A stretch of 64,000 bases of DNA from DATEDA01 sp963820965 (GCA_963820965.1 CAWGCC010000062.1:349412-413411), one strand, 5' to 3'. Counted from the stretch's first letter, positions 28,036-37,524 are shown. Notes: generated by a model not told the origin, from the sequence alone. Numbers and translations are program-made.

Positions 28036-29778
28036 ATGGGCGAACCGCGGAGCGAGATCCGCGACGGGATGCGCATCGAGTGGGACGTCCCGATCGCGAT
28101 GGACGACGGCCTCGTTCTCCGTGCGGACGTGTTTCGACCGCTCGCCGAGGGGCGCCATCCGGTCATCCTCACCTACGGGCCCTATGCCAAGGGGCTCGCG
28201 TTCCAGGACGGCTATCCGAGCGCGTGGCAGCGGATGGCGGTCGAGCACCCCGACGTCCCGCACGGCTCGTCGAACAAGTACCAGAACTGGGAGGTCGTCG
28301 ACCCGGAGAAGTGGGTGCCCGACGGCTACGCCTGCGTGCGGGTCGACTCGCGCGGCGCCGGCCGCTCGCCCGGCTTCGTCGATCATTTCTCGCCGCGCGA
28401 GACCAAAGACTTCCACGACTGCATCGAGTGGGCGGGCGTCCAGACCTGGTCGAACGGCAAGGTCGGCCTGAACGGCATCTCCTACTACGGCATCAACCAG
28501 TGGCACGTCGCCTCGCTCCAGCCGCCCCATCTCGCGGCGATGTGCGTATGGGAGGGCGCCGCCGACTGGTACCGCGACATGACCCACCACGGCGGCATTC
28601 TCTGCACGTTCTGGGCCAACTGGTACGACATGCAGGTGAAGACGGTGCAGTACGGTCTCGGGCTGCGCGGCCCGCGGAGCCGCGTCACCGGCGACCTGGT
28701 GTGCGGCGACGAGACACTGTCGGAGAGGGAGCTCTACGCCAACCGCTGCGACTTCGGCGACGAGATCCTCGCCCATCCGCTCGACGACGAGTATCACAAG
28801 ACCCGCTCCCCGGTCTGGGAGAAGATCACCGCGCCGCTCCTCACCGCCGCGAACTGGGGCGGGCAGGGACTGCATCCGCGCGGCAACTTCGAGGGCTTCG
28901 TGCGTGCGGCATCGAAGGAGAAGTGGCTCGAGGCCCACGGCATCGAGCACTGGACGCACTTCTACACCGACTACGGGCGCGGGCTGCAGAAGCGTTTCTT
29001 CGACTGCTTCCTCAAGGGCGAGAAGAACGCTTGGGACAAACAGCCGCGCGTCCAGCTGCAGATCCGCCACCCCGACAGGTTCGTCGAGCGGCACGAAGGC
29101 GAGTGGCCGATCGCGCGCACGCAGTGGACGAAGTTCCACCTCGACCCGGCGGATCAGAGCTTGACCCGCGAGGCGTCACGGTCCGCGGCGAGCCTTGCTT
29201 TCGACGCGCTCGGCGACGGCCTGACGTTCGTCTCGTCGCCGTTCGAACGCGAAACCGAGATCACCGGGCCGCTCGCGGCGAAGCTCTCCGTCTCGTCGAC
29301 GACGCACGACGCCGATCTCTTCCTCGTCTTTCGCGTCTTCACGCCGGACCTGCGCGAGGTGACCTTCATGGGCGCGATCGACCCGCATACGCCGATCGCG
29401 CAGGGCTGGCTCCGCGCGTCGCACCGCAAGCTCGATCCGAAGCTGTCGACCGAGTACCGGCCGTACCACACCCACGACGAGGTGCAGCCGCTCATACCCG
29501 GTGAGCCGGTTACGCTCGACCTCGAGCTGTGGCCGACCTCGATCGTGGTGCCGGCGGGCCACCGCATCGCACTCAGCGTACGAGGCCGCGACTACGAGTG
29601 GCAGAAGTCGACCGGCGCGCGCCTGTCGAACTTCAAGAACGAGCTGCGCGGCTGCGGCCCGTTCCTGCACGACGATCCGCGCGACCGCCCGGCGACGGTG
29701 TTCGGCGGCCGGACCACGCTGCACGTCGGGCCAGACCGGCCGGCCTACGTGCTGGTGCCGCTCATCCCGCGCAAGTGA
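28036..29778 (+). CDS. CocE/NonD family hydrolase (X-Pro dipeptidyl-peptidase-like esterase)
   Basis: The 580-residue protein has an S15-type alpha/beta hydrolase core with nucleophile motif NGISYYG (Ser149). A cap domain follows, then a C-terminal jelly-roll-like domain (SVSSTTHDADLFLVFRVF, VVPAGHRIALSVRGRDYE). Members hydrolyse acyl esters or amides such as cocaine; the substrate here is unknown. GGAGGAGG precedes the ATG. It starts a forward operon divergent from the dehydrogenase; the 183-base gap should hold both promoters. Confidence 0.9.
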   Translation: MGEPRSEIRDGMRIEWDVPIAMDDGLVLRADVFRPLAEGRHPVILTYGPYAKGLAFQDGYPSAWQRMAVEHPDVPHGSSNKYQNWEVVDPEKWVPDGYACVRVDSRGAGRSPGFVDHFSPRETKDFHDCIEWAGVQTWSNGKVGLNGISYYGINQWHVASLQPPHLAAMCVWEGAADWYRDMTHHGGILCTFWANWYDMQVKTVQYGLGLRGPRSRVTGDLVCGDETLSERELYANRCDFGDEILAHPLDDEYHKTRSPVWEKITAPLLTAANWGGQGLHPRGNFEGFVRAASKEKWLEAHGIEHWTHFYTDYGRGLQKRFFDCFLKGEKNAWDKQPRVQLQIRHPDRFVERHEGEWPIARTQWTKFHLDPADQSLTREASRSAASLAFDALGDGLTFVSSPFERETEITGPLAAKLSVSSTTHDADLFLVFRVFTPDLREVTFMGAIDPHTPIAQGWLRASHRKLDPKLSTEYRPYHTHDEVQPLIPGEPVTLDLELWPTSIVVPAGHRIALSVRGRDYEWQKSTGARLSNFKNELRGCGPFLHDDPRDRPATVFGGRTTLHVGPDRPAYVLVPLIPRK

Positions 29779-29785
29779 GGACTCC

Positions 29786-30439
29786 ATGGTGAAGCTGTAC
29801 GGTTTCTGGCGCTCGCTCGCGAGCTTCCGCGTCCGGATCGCGCTCAACCTGAAGGGGATCGCGTTCGAGGAAAGCTCGGTCGACCTCCTCGCCGGCCAGC
29901 AGTTCGCCGACGGCTACAAGGGCGTGAATCCGCAGAGCGTCGTGCCGGCGCTCCTCGACGGCGACGGCGCGCCGCTCTTCCAGTCGCTCGCGATCCTCGA
30001 GTACCTCGACGAGACCCATCCCGAGCCGCCGCTCCTGCCGAAGGCGCCGCGCGAGCGCGCGCGAGTGCGCGGCCTCGCGATGATCACCGCGTGCGACGTG
30101 CATCCGCTCATCGTGCCGCGCGTGCGCAACTATCTCGGCAACGAGCTCGCGCTCGACGAGCCGACGAAGCTGAAGTGGATCCGGCACTGGTTCAACGAGG
30201 GCTCGCGGGCGATCGAGTCGCACCTCGCCGTCGAGCGCGAGACCGGGCGGTTCTGCCACGGCGACCAGGTCACGGTCGCCGACGTCTGCCTCGTCTCGCA
30301 CGCGGTCGGTGCGAAGCTCTTCGAGTGCGACCCGGCGCCGTTCCCGACCCTGCACCGGATCGTCGATGACTGCCTCAAGCTCGACGCCTTCGCGCGCGCG
30401 CACCCGCTCAAGCAGGCCGGCGCGCAGGCGAAGCACTGA
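29786..30439 (+). CDS. maiA: Maleylacetoacetate isomerase-like glutathione S-transferase (zeta class)
   Basis: The 217-residue protein has a thioredoxin-like N-terminal domain with the zeta-class glutathione motif SLASFRVRIALNLKGI (residues 10-25). The NPQSVVPALLDGDGAPLFQSLAILEYLDE segment follows, then a helical C-terminal domain. Zeta GSTs isomerise maleylacetoacetate or maleylpyruvate with glutathione as cofactor, which would fit the gentisate-type hydroxylase at 7663 and the FAH-like protein at 25737 (inference). It follows the CocE-like gene by seven bases. Confidence 0.9.
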   Translation: MVKLYGFWRSLASFRVRIALNLKGIAFEESSVDLLAGQQFADGYKGVNPQSVVPALLDGDGAPLFQSLAILEYLDETHPEPPLLPKAPRERARVRGLAMITACDVHPLIVPRVRNYLGNELALDEPTKLKWIRHWFNEGSRAIESHLAVERETGRFCHGDQVTVADVCLVSHAVGAKLFECDPAPFPTLHRIVDDCLKLDAFARAHPLKQAGAQAKH

Positions 30440-30460
30440 TGGGCGACGGCGTGGCGACCG

Positions 30461-31297
30461 ATGCGGACCGCTCTGGTCACGATTCCGACCGACACGACGC
30501 CGCTCGACGGCGCGTTCCACGAGCCGGACGGCGGCGCGCCCACCGGCGCGGCGCTGCTCTTCCACGGCAACACGATGAACTTCTACGTCGGCGCGCCACG
30601 GTTCCTGCCGCCAGTGCTGACGCGCCTCGGCCTCGCCTGCCTCGCCTTCAACCGGCGCGGCCACGACATCCTCGCCATCCGCGACAGCCGGGCGGCGGAG
30701 GGCGCCGCCTTCCAGCTCACGCGCGAGGCGATCGTCGACAACCGGGTCGCGCACGCGTGGCTCGCCGCGCGCGGATTTCCGCGCGCGGTGGTGATCGGGC
30801 ATTCGAACGGCGGAACGCTCGCCGTGCGTCACGTCGCGGATCATCCGGAGACTGCGGCACTGGTGCTGCTCTCGGCGCATTGCGGCGGCCGGGAGCTCGT
30901 CCCGCGCGCGAGCCGCGCCGGGCTCCTGGCCGGCGACCGCCTGGAGGAGATCACCGCCAAGGCGCGTGCGCTCGTCGCGGCGGGGCGCGGGCGCGAGCTC
31001 ATGCTGCTGCCCGGCTGGTGGTACGTCGCGAGCGCCGAGAGCTTCCTCGACCTCCTGACCGAGCTGCCGGACATCCTCGAGCTCGCGCCGCGCATCGCGT
31101 GCCCGGTGCTCTACCTACGCGGCGACCAGGAACCCGAGGAGATCTATCCGGCGGAGACGTTCGCGCGCCGCGCCGGCGGTCCGTGCACGGTCGCGACCGT
31201 GCCGGACTGCGACCATTTCTACGTCGGCCGCGAGGACGCGGTCGCGACGACCGTCTCGTCATGGCTCGAGCGGACGCTCCAGCCGACATGCCCATAA
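30461..31297 (+). CDS. Alpha/beta hydrolase
   Basis: The 278-residue protein has the lipid/ester hydrolase layout: oxyanion HG in LLFHGNTMNF (about 35), nucleophile elbow VIGHSNGG (Ser115), an acid after strand 7 (LRGDQEPEE) and a histidine in PDCDHFY. It lacks a signal peptide and probably acts in the cytoplasm on an ester or thioester in the surrounding catabolic set. The frame opens at ATG 30461, 22 bases after maiA; another frame overlapping the maiA stop is a shadow. Confidence 0.85.
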   Translation: MRTALVTIPTDTTPLDGAFHEPDGGAPTGAALLFHGNTMNFYVGAPRFLPPVLTRLGLACLAFNRRGHDILAIRDSRAAEGAAFQLTREAIVDNRVAHAWLAARGFPRAVVIGHSNGGTLAVRHVADHPETAALVLLSAHCGGRELVPRASRAGLLAGDRLEEITAKARALVAAGRGRELMLLPGWWYVASAESFLDLLTELPDILELAPRIACPVLYLRGDQEPEEIYPAETFARRAGGPCTVATVPDCDHFYVGREDAVATTVSSWLERTLQPTCP

Positions 31298-31318
31298 CGA
31301 CCGAAGGAGGAGACCACC

Positions 31319-32560
31319 ATGAGCATCAGCCGTCGTAGGTTCCTGCAAGGAGTAGGCGCGGGCGTCGCCGCCGTGAACGCGCCATGGGCCACCGCCCAGA
31401 GCGAGCCGATCCGCCTCGGCCTCATGACCGTCAAGACCGGGCCGCTCGCCTCGGGCGGGCTCGACATGGAGCGCGCGCTCGTCATGTACCTGCGCGAGCG
31501 CAATAACACGCTCGCCGGCCGCAAGGTCGTGCTCAGCGTTGCCGACACCGGGGGCGTCCCGGCGCAGGCGCGCACCAAGCTGCAGGAGCTCGTCGAGAAG
31601 GACCGGATTCAGGTCCTGATCGGCCCGCTCGACGCCGCCTCCGCGCTCGCGTCGGACGATTACATCCGCAGCCAGCAGCTACCGACGATCTCGGTGGCCG
31701 CCGCCGAGGACATGACCCAGCGCAAGCCGAACCCCTGGTTCGTGCGCCCCACCTCGACCTCGTCGCAGTGCGCGCAGCCGCTCGCCGATTACTGCGCCAA
31801 GACGCTCAAGTACCGGCGCATGGCGGTGATGGCGGACGACATCGCCTACGGCCACGAGATGGTGGCCGGTTTCCAGCGCGTGTTCGAGGATGCAGGCGGC
31901 AAGGTCGTGCAGAAGATGTTCTCGCCGCTCACCGTGCCCGATTACGCCACCTATATCGCCCAGCTCAAGACGAACGTCGACGGGCTCTTCATCGGCTTCG
32001 CGGGCTCGAACGGCTTCCGGTACCTGCGGCAGTTCAACGAGTACGGCCTGCGCGGCAAGGTCAACGTCGTGGGCGGCATGACCGCGCTCGACGAGGCGGT
32101 GCTGCGCAACATGGGCGACGAGGCGCTCGGCATCGTCACCGCATGCTGGTACTCGGCCGAGCTCGACAACCCGGTGAACCGGAAGTTCTCGCCAGCGTTC
32201 CGCGCGGAGGCCAAGTACGACCCGGGCTTCTATGCCGCAGCGACCTATACCGACGCCGCGGTCCTGGAGGCAGCGCTGAACACGGTGCAGGGAAAGATCG
32301 AAGACAAGAAAGCGTTCATGGCCGCGCTCAGGAACACGAAGGTCCTTGCCTGCCGCGGCCCGGTGCAGTTCGACGACTACGGCAACGTCGTCGGCAACGT
32401 GTACATCCGGCAGGTCGAGCGCAAGGACGGACGGCTCGTGAACTCGGTGATCTACACCTATCCGGCCGTCAGCCAGTTCTGGACCTACGATCCGAAGGCG
32501 TTTCTCGCCAATCCGGTGTACTCGCGCGACTGGCCGCCGGCGAAGAACCTCGAGTCGTAA
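31319..32560 (+). CDS. livK: Branched-chain amino-acid-type ABC transporter substrate-binding protein (Tat signal)
   Basis: The 413-residue protein starts with a twin-arginine signal (MSISRRRFLQGVGAGVAAV). A type I periplasmic-binding fold (Leu/Ile/Val-binding, HAAT family) follows, with IRLGLMTVKTGPLASGG and VLIGPLDAASALASDDYI. Export folded through Tat is unusual among the window's binding proteins, which otherwise use Sec. A GGAGGAG site precedes the ATG. It opens the operon livK-H-M-G-F; the family transports amino acids but also aromatic acids and amides, and the downstream hydroxylase suggests an aromatic or heterocyclic ligand. Confidence 0.92.
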   Translation: MSISRRRFLQGVGAGVAAVNAPWATAQSEPIRLGLMTVKTGPLASGGLDMERALVMYLRERNNTLAGRKVVLSVADTGGVPAQARTKLQELVEKDRIQVLIGPLDAASALASDDYIRSQQLPTISVAAAEDMTQRKPNPWFVRPTSTSSQCAQPLADYCAKTLKYRRMAVMADDIAYGHEMVAGFQRVFEDAGGKVVQKMFSPLTVPDYATYIAQLKTNVDGLFIGFAGSNGFRYLRQFNEYGLRGKVNVVGGMTALDEAVLRNMGDEALGIVTACWYSAELDNPVNRKFSPAFRAEAKYDPGFYAAATYTDAAVLEAALNTVQGKIEDKKAFMAALRNTKVLACRGPVQFDDYGNVVGNVYIRQVERKDGRLVNSVIYTYPAVSQFWTYDPKAFLANPVYSRDWPPAKNLES

Positions 32561-32561
32561 C

Positions 32562-32639
32562 CGTCACCCCGGCGAACGCCGGGGGCCAGGCCCGCGCCGG
32601 GCTGGATTCCGCCCCGGATGACGGTCCTCCGGGGTGACG
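32562..32639. repeat. REP-like palindromic repeat between livK and livH
   Basis: The 78 bases contain GTCACCCCGGCGAACGCCGG facing reversed copies (CCGGATGACG and CCGGGGTGAC). The unit is the widespread proteobacterial GTCATCCCGGCGAACGCCGG repeat, found again at 42260-42340. It can fold into strong hairpins in the livK-livH intercistronic RNA. Confidence 0.75.
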
Positions 32640-32663
32640 GCGCGGGAATGACGCCTGCCACCG

Positions 32664-33524
32664 ATGCAGTTCTGGGCCATACAGACGCTGAACAGCCTCG
32701 CCCTCGGCGGGCTGCTGTTCCTGCTGTCGTCGGGGTTCTCGCTGATCTTCGGGCTGATGCGGATCGCGAACCTGACCCACGGCGCGCTCTTCATGGTCGG
32801 CGCGTACCTCGGCGCTTCGATCCTCAAGTTCGTCCCCAACCTCTGGCTCGCCGCGCTCCTCGGCGGGCTCGTGGTCGCGGCGTTCGGCGGCCTGGTCGAG
32901 CGCTTCATCCTGCGCAAGCTCGCCGGCAACGTCCTCGGCCAGGTGCTGGTAACCCTCGGCATCGCGTTCATGATCGCCGACTTCTGCCTCATCGTCTGGG
33001 GCGGCGATCCGATCCCGGTGCCGACGCCGCAATATCTGCAGCAGCCGCTGCGCTTCGCGGGGCTCGCGTTTCCCACCTACCGGCTGGTAGTGATCGGGAT
33101 CGCGGTCGCGGTGGCGATCGGCCTGTATCTCCTGATGGAGCGCACGCGCCTCGGGGCGATGATCCGCGCGGGCGTCGACGACATGCAGATGGCGCGCGCC
33201 GTCGGCATCCCGGTGTCGAAGCTGTTCACAACCGTGTTCTGCCTAGGCGCGCTGCTCGCCGGCGCCGGCGGCATCATCGGCGGCCCGATGCTCTCGGCCT
33301 ACCCCGGGCTCGACGCGGACATGCTGCCGCTTGCGCTCATCGTCGTGATCCTGGGCGGGGTGGGGAGCCTCGTCGGCGCGTTCGTCGGCAGCTTCATCAT
33401 CGGCTTCGTGTACACGTTCGGCGTCGCGCTGCTGCCCGATCTCGCCTACGTGATCCTGTTCCTGCCGATGATCTTCGTGATCGCCTTCCGGCCGCGAGGG
33501 CTGTTCGGGAAGTTCGCCGCGTGA
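32664..33524 (+). CDS. livH: Branched-chain amino-acid-type ABC transporter permease LivH
   Basis: The 286-residue membrane protein has about eight helices and LivH-family motifs: FGLMRIANLTHGALFMVGAYLGA at residues 32-55, RTRLGAMIRAGVDDMQMARAVGI near 165, and GGVGSLVGAFVGSFIIGF. The stop overlaps the livM GTG (GTGA), indicating coupled translation. LivH and LivM form the membrane pore of the importer. Confidence 0.94.
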   Translation: MQFWAIQTLNSLALGGLLFLLSSGFSLIFGLMRIANLTHGALFMVGAYLGASILKFVPNLWLAALLGGLVVAAFGGLVERFILRKLAGNVLGQVLVTLGIAFMIADFCLIVWGGDPIPVPTPQYLQQPLRFAGLAFPTYRLVVIGIAVAVAIGLYLLMERTRLGAMIRAGVDDMQMARAVGIPVSKLFTTVFCLGALLAGAGGIIGGPMLSAYPGLDADMLPLALIVVILGGVGSLVGAFVGSFIIGFVYTFGVALLPDLAYVILFLPMIFVIAFRPRGLFGKFAA

Positions 33525-34459
33525 CCCGGGGCGCGTGGCTCGCTGCGCTCGGCGTCGCGCTCGTCGTGCTGCCCTGGATCGCCGGCGAGTTCTACGTCAA
33601 CCTCGCGAGCCAGATCCTGATCGCGGCGATCTTCGCCGCCGGCATCAACCTGCTGCTCGGATACGGCGGGCTGCCCACCCTCGGCCACGCCGCCTACGTC
33701 GGCATCGCCGCATATGTCTCCGCGTGGCTGTTCCTCAAGCTCGGCCTCGGGCACTGGCTCACCGCGCCGGTCGCGCTCGCCGGGACCACGCTGATGGCGT
33801 GCGTGTTTGGTTTGATCGCCCTCCGCGCAACCGGGCTCGGCTTCCTGATGCTGACGCTCGCGCTGTCGCAGGTGCTCTGGGGCACCGCCTATCGCTGGGT
33901 GTCGGTGACCGACGGCGACAATGGCCTCCGCGGCCTCACGCGGCCGGCGCCGTTCGGCATCAATCTCGACGACTCGACCGCGTTCTACTACTTCGCGCTG
34001 ATCGTGACCGCGGTCTCGATCTGGCTGATGGCGCGGTTCGTTGCCTCGCCGTTCGGCGCGGCGCTGCGCGGGACGCGCGACCAGCCGCGACGGATGGCCG
34101 CGCTCGGGCACAACGTCGGGCTCATCCGGTGGATCACGTTCGTCTACGCCGGCTTCTGGGGCGCGGTGTCGGGGCTGCTCTTCGTCTACTACCACAAGTA
34201 CATCCACCCGGTCTCGCTCTCGCTCCAGAGCTCGGCCGAAGGCCTGCTCGCAGTGATCGCCGGCGGCTCGGGCACGCTCGCCGGACCGATCGTCGGCGCG
34301 GCGATCGTGGTGATCCTCAAGAACTACGTCTCGGCGTACATCGAGCGGTGGAACATGCTGCTCGGGTTCGTGTTCGTGCTGATCGTGGTGTTCATGCCCG
34401 ACGGGCTCGTGCCGGGTCTGCGGCGCTGGTGGGCGGCGTGGAGGGCGTGGACGAAGTGA
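33521..34459 (+). CDS. livM: Branched-chain amino-acid-type ABC transporter permease LivM
   Basis: The 312-residue polytopic protein has LivM landmarks NLLLGYGGLPTLGHAAYVGIAAY near residues 45-67, RATGLGFLMLTLALSQVLW and SSAEGLLAVIAGGSGTLAGPIVGA. The GTG at 33521 overlaps the livH stop. Its own stop overlaps the livG GTG, so the whole operon is translationally chained. An open frame starting earlier only shadows livH. Confidence 0.93.
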   Translation: MTRGAWLAALGVALVVLPWIAGEFYVNLASQILIAAIFAAGINLLLGYGGLPTLGHAAYVGIAAYVSAWLFLKLGLGHWLTAPVALAGTTLMACVFGLIALRATGLGFLMLTLALSQVLWGTAYRWVSVTDGDNGLRGLTRPAPFGINLDDSTAFYYFALIVTAVSIWLMARFVASPFGAALRGTRDQPRRMAALGHNVGLIRWITFVYAGFWGAVSGLLFVYYHKYIHPVSLSLQSSAEGLLAVIAGGSGTLAGPIVGAAIVVILKNYVSAYIERWNMLLGFVFVLIVVFMPDGLVPGLRRWWAAWRAWTK

Positions 34460-35199
34460 CGCCAGCGCTCGAGATCACCGGCCTGAAGAAAGCGTTCGGC
34501 GGCCTGCCGGCGACGAACAACGTCTCGCTCTCCGTCATGCCGGGCGAGCGGCGCCTCATCATGGGGCCGAACGGCGCCGGCAAGACGACGCTCTTCAACC
34601 TGATCACCGGCGATCTCACCGCCGACGCCGGCACGATCCGGGTGTTCGGGCAGGAGGCGTCGCGCCTGCTGCCTTACCAGCGCGCGCACCTCGGGATGGC
34701 TCGCACCTACCAGATCATCACGCTGTTCGGGAAGGACACGCTCGAGCACAACGTCGTGCTGTCGCTGCTCGGGCTCTCGCCCGTGCGGTGGAACACGTTC
34801 CGGCCGCTCGCCGGTTTCGGCAGCCTCCGCGAGGAGGCACGGCGCGTCCTCCACCGCGTCGGGCTCGAGCACCTCGCCCCGCGGCCGATCGGCGCGGTGT
34901 CCTACGGCGAGCGCCGCCGCGTCGAGATCGCGATGGCGCTCGCGCAGAGCCCGCGCCTGCTGCTCCTCGACGAGCCGTTCGCGGGGCTCTCCCGCGAGGA
35001 GCGGGTCCAGCTCAAGGCGCTGGTCACCGCCATCCCGCGCGAGGTGACCGTCGTCCTGATCGAGCACGACATGGATACCGCGCTCGATCTAGCCGAGCGG
35101 ATCACGGTGCTCCACTACGGGAGCGTGATCGTCGAAGGCACACGCACCGAGGTCGTCGCCGACCCGAAGACGCGCGAGGTTTATCTCGGCGATACTTGA
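34456..35199 (+). CDS. livG: Branched-chain amino-acid-type ABC transporter ATP-binding protein LivG
   Basis: The 247-residue ATPase has Walker A MGPNGAGKTT, signature VSYGERRRVEIAMAL (a YG variant of LSGGQ), Walker B LLLLDEPFAGLS and the switch histidine in VLIEHDMD. Its start is GTG 34456, overlapping the livM stop, or GTG 34447 three codons earlier. The MARTYQIITLF segment is the LivG-type Q loop. It pairs with LivF to drive transport. Confidence 0.93.
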   Translation: MTPALEITGLKKAFGGLPATNNVSLSVMPGERRLIMGPNGAGKTTLFNLITGDLTADAGTIRVFGQEASRLLPYQRAHLGMARTYQIITLFGKDTLEHNVVLSLLGLSPVRWNTFRPLAGFGSLREEARRVLHRVGLEHLAPRPIGAVSYGERRRVEIAMALAQSPRLLLLDEPFAGLSREERVQLKALVTAIPREVTVVLIEHDMDTALDLAERITVLHYGSVIVEGTRTEVVADPKTREVYLGDT

Positions 35200-35205
35200 T
35201 CGGCG

Positions 35206-35913
35206 ATGACCGAAGCCCTGGCCCTCGACGGCGTCGACGCGCTCTACGGCGACAGCCACGTGCTGCACGGCGTGTCGTTCGCGCTGCACGCCGGGCAGGT
35301 GCTCGCGCTCCTCGGCCGCAACGGCGCGGGCAAGACAACCTGCATGAACACCATCATCGGCTTCATCCAGCCGCGCGCCGGGACGATCCGGCTGTTCGGC
35401 GACGAGGTCGGACGGCTGCCGACCGAGGCGATCGCCCACAAAGGCGTCGGTCTCGTGCCGCAGGGCCGGCGGGTCTTCCCGACGTTGACAGTGCGCGAGA
35501 ACCTGGTGGTCGCACAGATCGCGCGCAGCGGAAGCGCGCGGCCGTGGACGCTCGAGCGCGTGTTCGACGTCTTCCCGCGCCTGCAGGAGCGCCAGCACCA
35601 GCACGCCGGGTCGCTGTCGGGCGGCGAGCAGCAGATGCTCGCCATCGGCCGCGCGCTGATGGGAAACCCGCGGGTGCTGCTGATGGACGAGCCCTCGGAA
35701 GGTCTCGCGCCGCTGATCGTCGCGGAGGTGGGGCGCACGATCGCGCGTCTCAAGGAGGAGGGCCAGTCGATCGTGCTCGTCGAGCAGAACGTCAAGCTCG
35801 CGTTCGGGCTCGCCGACGAGGTGGTGATCCTCAACACGGGTCGGGTCGTTTACGCCGGCGGCGTCGGCGGAGTAGGCGAGGACATGATCACGCAGCATCT
35901 CGGCGTTCACTAG
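35206..35913 (+). CDS. livF: Branched-chain amino-acid-type ABC transporter ATP-binding protein LivF
   Basis: The 235-residue ATPase shows Walker A LGRNGAGKTT, the LivF-specific KGVGLVPQGRRVFPTLTVRENL, signature LSGGEQQMLAIGRAL, Walker B VLLMDEPSEGLAP and LVEQNVKLAF. It follows livG after six bases. It is the last transporter gene; an amidohydrolase and a molybdenum hydroxylase continue the same transcript. Confidence 0.94.
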   Translation: MTEALALDGVDALYGDSHVLHGVSFALHAGQVLALLGRNGAGKTTCMNTIIGFIQPRAGTIRLFGDEVGRLPTEAIAHKGVGLVPQGRRVFPTLTVRENLVVAQIARSGSARPWTLERVFDVFPRLQERQHQHAGSLSGGEQQMLAIGRALMGNPRVLLMDEPSEGLAPLIVAEVGRTIARLKEEGQSIVLVEQNVKLAFGLADEVVILNTGRVVYAGGVGGVGEDMITQHLGVH

Positions 35914-35932
35914 GAAAGAAGGAGCCGTTCCA

Positions 35933-37045
35933 ATGATGTTCACCTGCGCGCCGTCGTGCGCGAACCCCGCCCACGGCCACGCGCGCCTGCGGCGCACCCG
36001 CAAGTCCGCGGCCACCAAGGTGGTGAAGAACCGCCGCGGCAAGCTCGTCTGCGTCGACCTCCACTGCCACTACCTCAACCGCGACGTCGCGGCCAAGGTC
36101 GCCCACCTCAATCCGGCGCAGTACGAGCCGAGCGTGCAGTTCGCGAACCAGCTGACGCGCGACGTCAACGTGAAGCAGATGCAGGACCGCGCCGCGAAGC
36201 TCTCGACGATCGAGGTGCGACTGAAGGACATGGACCGGATGGGGATCGACATCCAGGCGGTCTCGCCGGCGCCGAATCAGACCTACTACTGGACCGAGGC
36301 CGGGCTCGGCCTCGAGCTCGCCCGCGCGGTGAACGACCGCCTCGCGGAGATCGTCGCCACCTGGCCCGACCGGTTCGTCGCACTGGGGACCGTCCCCCTG
36401 CAGAACGTCGAGCTCGCGGTCGCCGAGCTCGAGCGCGGCGTGAAGCAGCTCGGACTGCGCGGGGTCGAGATCAACCCGAACGTCAACGGCATGGATCTCA
36501 CCGATGCGCGCCTGAAACTGGAGCCGTTCTTTGCCAAGGCGCAGGAGCTCGACGCGCTGATCTTCCTGCACCCGATCGGCTACACGCAGGGCGAGCGCCT
36601 GGTGGATCACTATTTCAACAACGTGATCGGCAATCCGCTCGAGACCACCGTTGCCGCGAGCCATCTGATCTTCGACGGCGTGATGGAACGGCATCCCCGG
36701 CTCAAGGTGGTGCTGCCGCACGCCGGCGGCTATCTCGCGCACTACTGGGCGCGGATGGATCACGCCCACCGTGCGCGGCCCGACTGCAGGACCGTAATCA
36801 GGAAGGCCCCGACGAGCTACCTGAAGAAGTTCTATTTCGACACCATCACGTTCGACACGACGATGCTCCGGCAGCTGATCGACAAGTACGGGGCGCGCCA
36901 AGTGGTGCTCGGCACGGACTACCCGTACGACATGGGCATGTACGATCCGGTGGGTCACATCCGCAGCGTGCCGGGCCTCAAGCCCGCCGACCGCGCGCTG
37001 ATCATGGGCGGCAACGCAGCGCGGCTGCTGAAGATCAAGCGGTGA
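35933..37045 (+). CDS. Amidohydrolase, ACMSD-like (aminocarboxymuconate-semialdehyde decarboxylase family)
   Basis: The 370-residue TIM-barrel enzyme has the metal-binding VDLHCHYLN (His44, His46), a third histidine in LIFLHPIGY, a fourth in VVLPHAGGYLAHYWARMD and the catalytic aspartate in VLGTDYPYDMG. ACMSD relatives decarboxylate or hydrolyse ring-fission products such as 2-amino-3-carboxymuconate semialdehyde or gamma-resorcylate. The N-terminus has two extra cysteines (CAPSC) before the barrel. AAGGAG precedes the ATG. The stop overlaps the next start (GTGA). Confidence 0.9.
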   Translation: MMFTCAPSCANPAHGHARLRRTRKSAATKVVKNRRGKLVCVDLHCHYLNRDVAAKVAHLNPAQYEPSVQFANQLTRDVNVKQMQDRAAKLSTIEVRLKDMDRMGIDIQAVSPAPNQTYYWTEAGLGLELARAVNDRLAEIVATWPDRFVALGTVPLQNVELAVAELERGVKQLGLRGVEINPNVNGMDLTDARLKLEPFFAKAQELDALIFLHPIGYTQGERLVDHYFNNVIGNPLETTVAASHLIFDGVMERHPRLKVVLPHAGGYLAHYWARMDHAHRARPDCRTVIRKAPTSYLKKFYFDTITFDTTMLRQLIDKYGARQVVLGTDYPYDMGMYDPVGHIRSVPGLKPADRALIMGGNAARLLKIKR

Positions 37046-37524
37046 GCGAGACATTCACGCTGAAAGTGAACGGGGTCGACCGCCAAGTGTCGGCGGAGCC
37101 GAATGCGTCCCTCGTCTACCTCCTGCGCAACGACCTCGGCCTCAAGGGCACGCGCTTCGGCTGCGGCAGCGGACACTGCGGCGCGTGCACGGTGCTCGTC
37201 GACGGCAACGCCGTCCAGTCGTGCGACACGCCGCTCTGGTCGGCCGTGGGCCGGGAGATCACGACGGTCGAGGGGCTCGGCACGGCCGAGCGCCCGCACC
37301 CGCTCCAGCAGGCGTTCCTCGACGAGCAGGCGGCGCAGTGCGGCTACTGCATCAGCGGCATCCTCATGTCGGCCGCGGCGCTGCTGCAAAGAGACCGCGA
37401 CCCGAGCGACGCGGAGCTCGCCGCGGCGCTCGAGCGCAACCTGTGCCGCTGCGGCACGCATGTGCGGATCCTGCGCGCGATCCGCCGGGCGGCGTCGCGG
37501 CTTCGCGAGGCGCCGGCGAAATGA
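37042..37524 (+). CDS. Molybdenum hydroxylase small subunit, two [2Fe-2S] clusters (IorA/NicA-like)
   Basis: The 160-residue protein has a plant-type ferredoxin domain with Cys41, Cys46, Cys49 and Cys61 (GCGSGHCGACTVLV). A helical second-cluster domain follows with QCGYCISG and CRCGTH. It passes electrons from the molybdopterin site. The GTG start overlaps the amidohydrolase stop and its own stop overlaps the large-subunit ATG. No FAD subunit accompanies it, as in isoquinoline 1-oxidoreductase and nicotinate hydroxylase, where the acceptor is a cytochrome or quinone. Confidence 0.92.
   Translation: MSETFTLKVNGVDRQVSAEPNASLVYLLRNDLGLKGTRFGCGSGHCGACTVLVDGNAVQSCDTPLWSAVGREITTVEGLGTAERPHPLQQAFLDEQAAQCGYCISGILMSAAALLQRDRDPSDAELAAALERNLCRCGTHVRILRAIRRAASRLREAPAK

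Noticed and set aside
26950..29139. 729-codon minus-strand frame
   Set aside because: Only the last 300 codons encode the dehydrogenase; the rest is antisense to the CocE-like gene.
32618..34459. Long continuous frame joining the livH region to livM
   Set aside because: The first half is the wrong frame over livH; real livM starts at the GTGA overlap at 33521.
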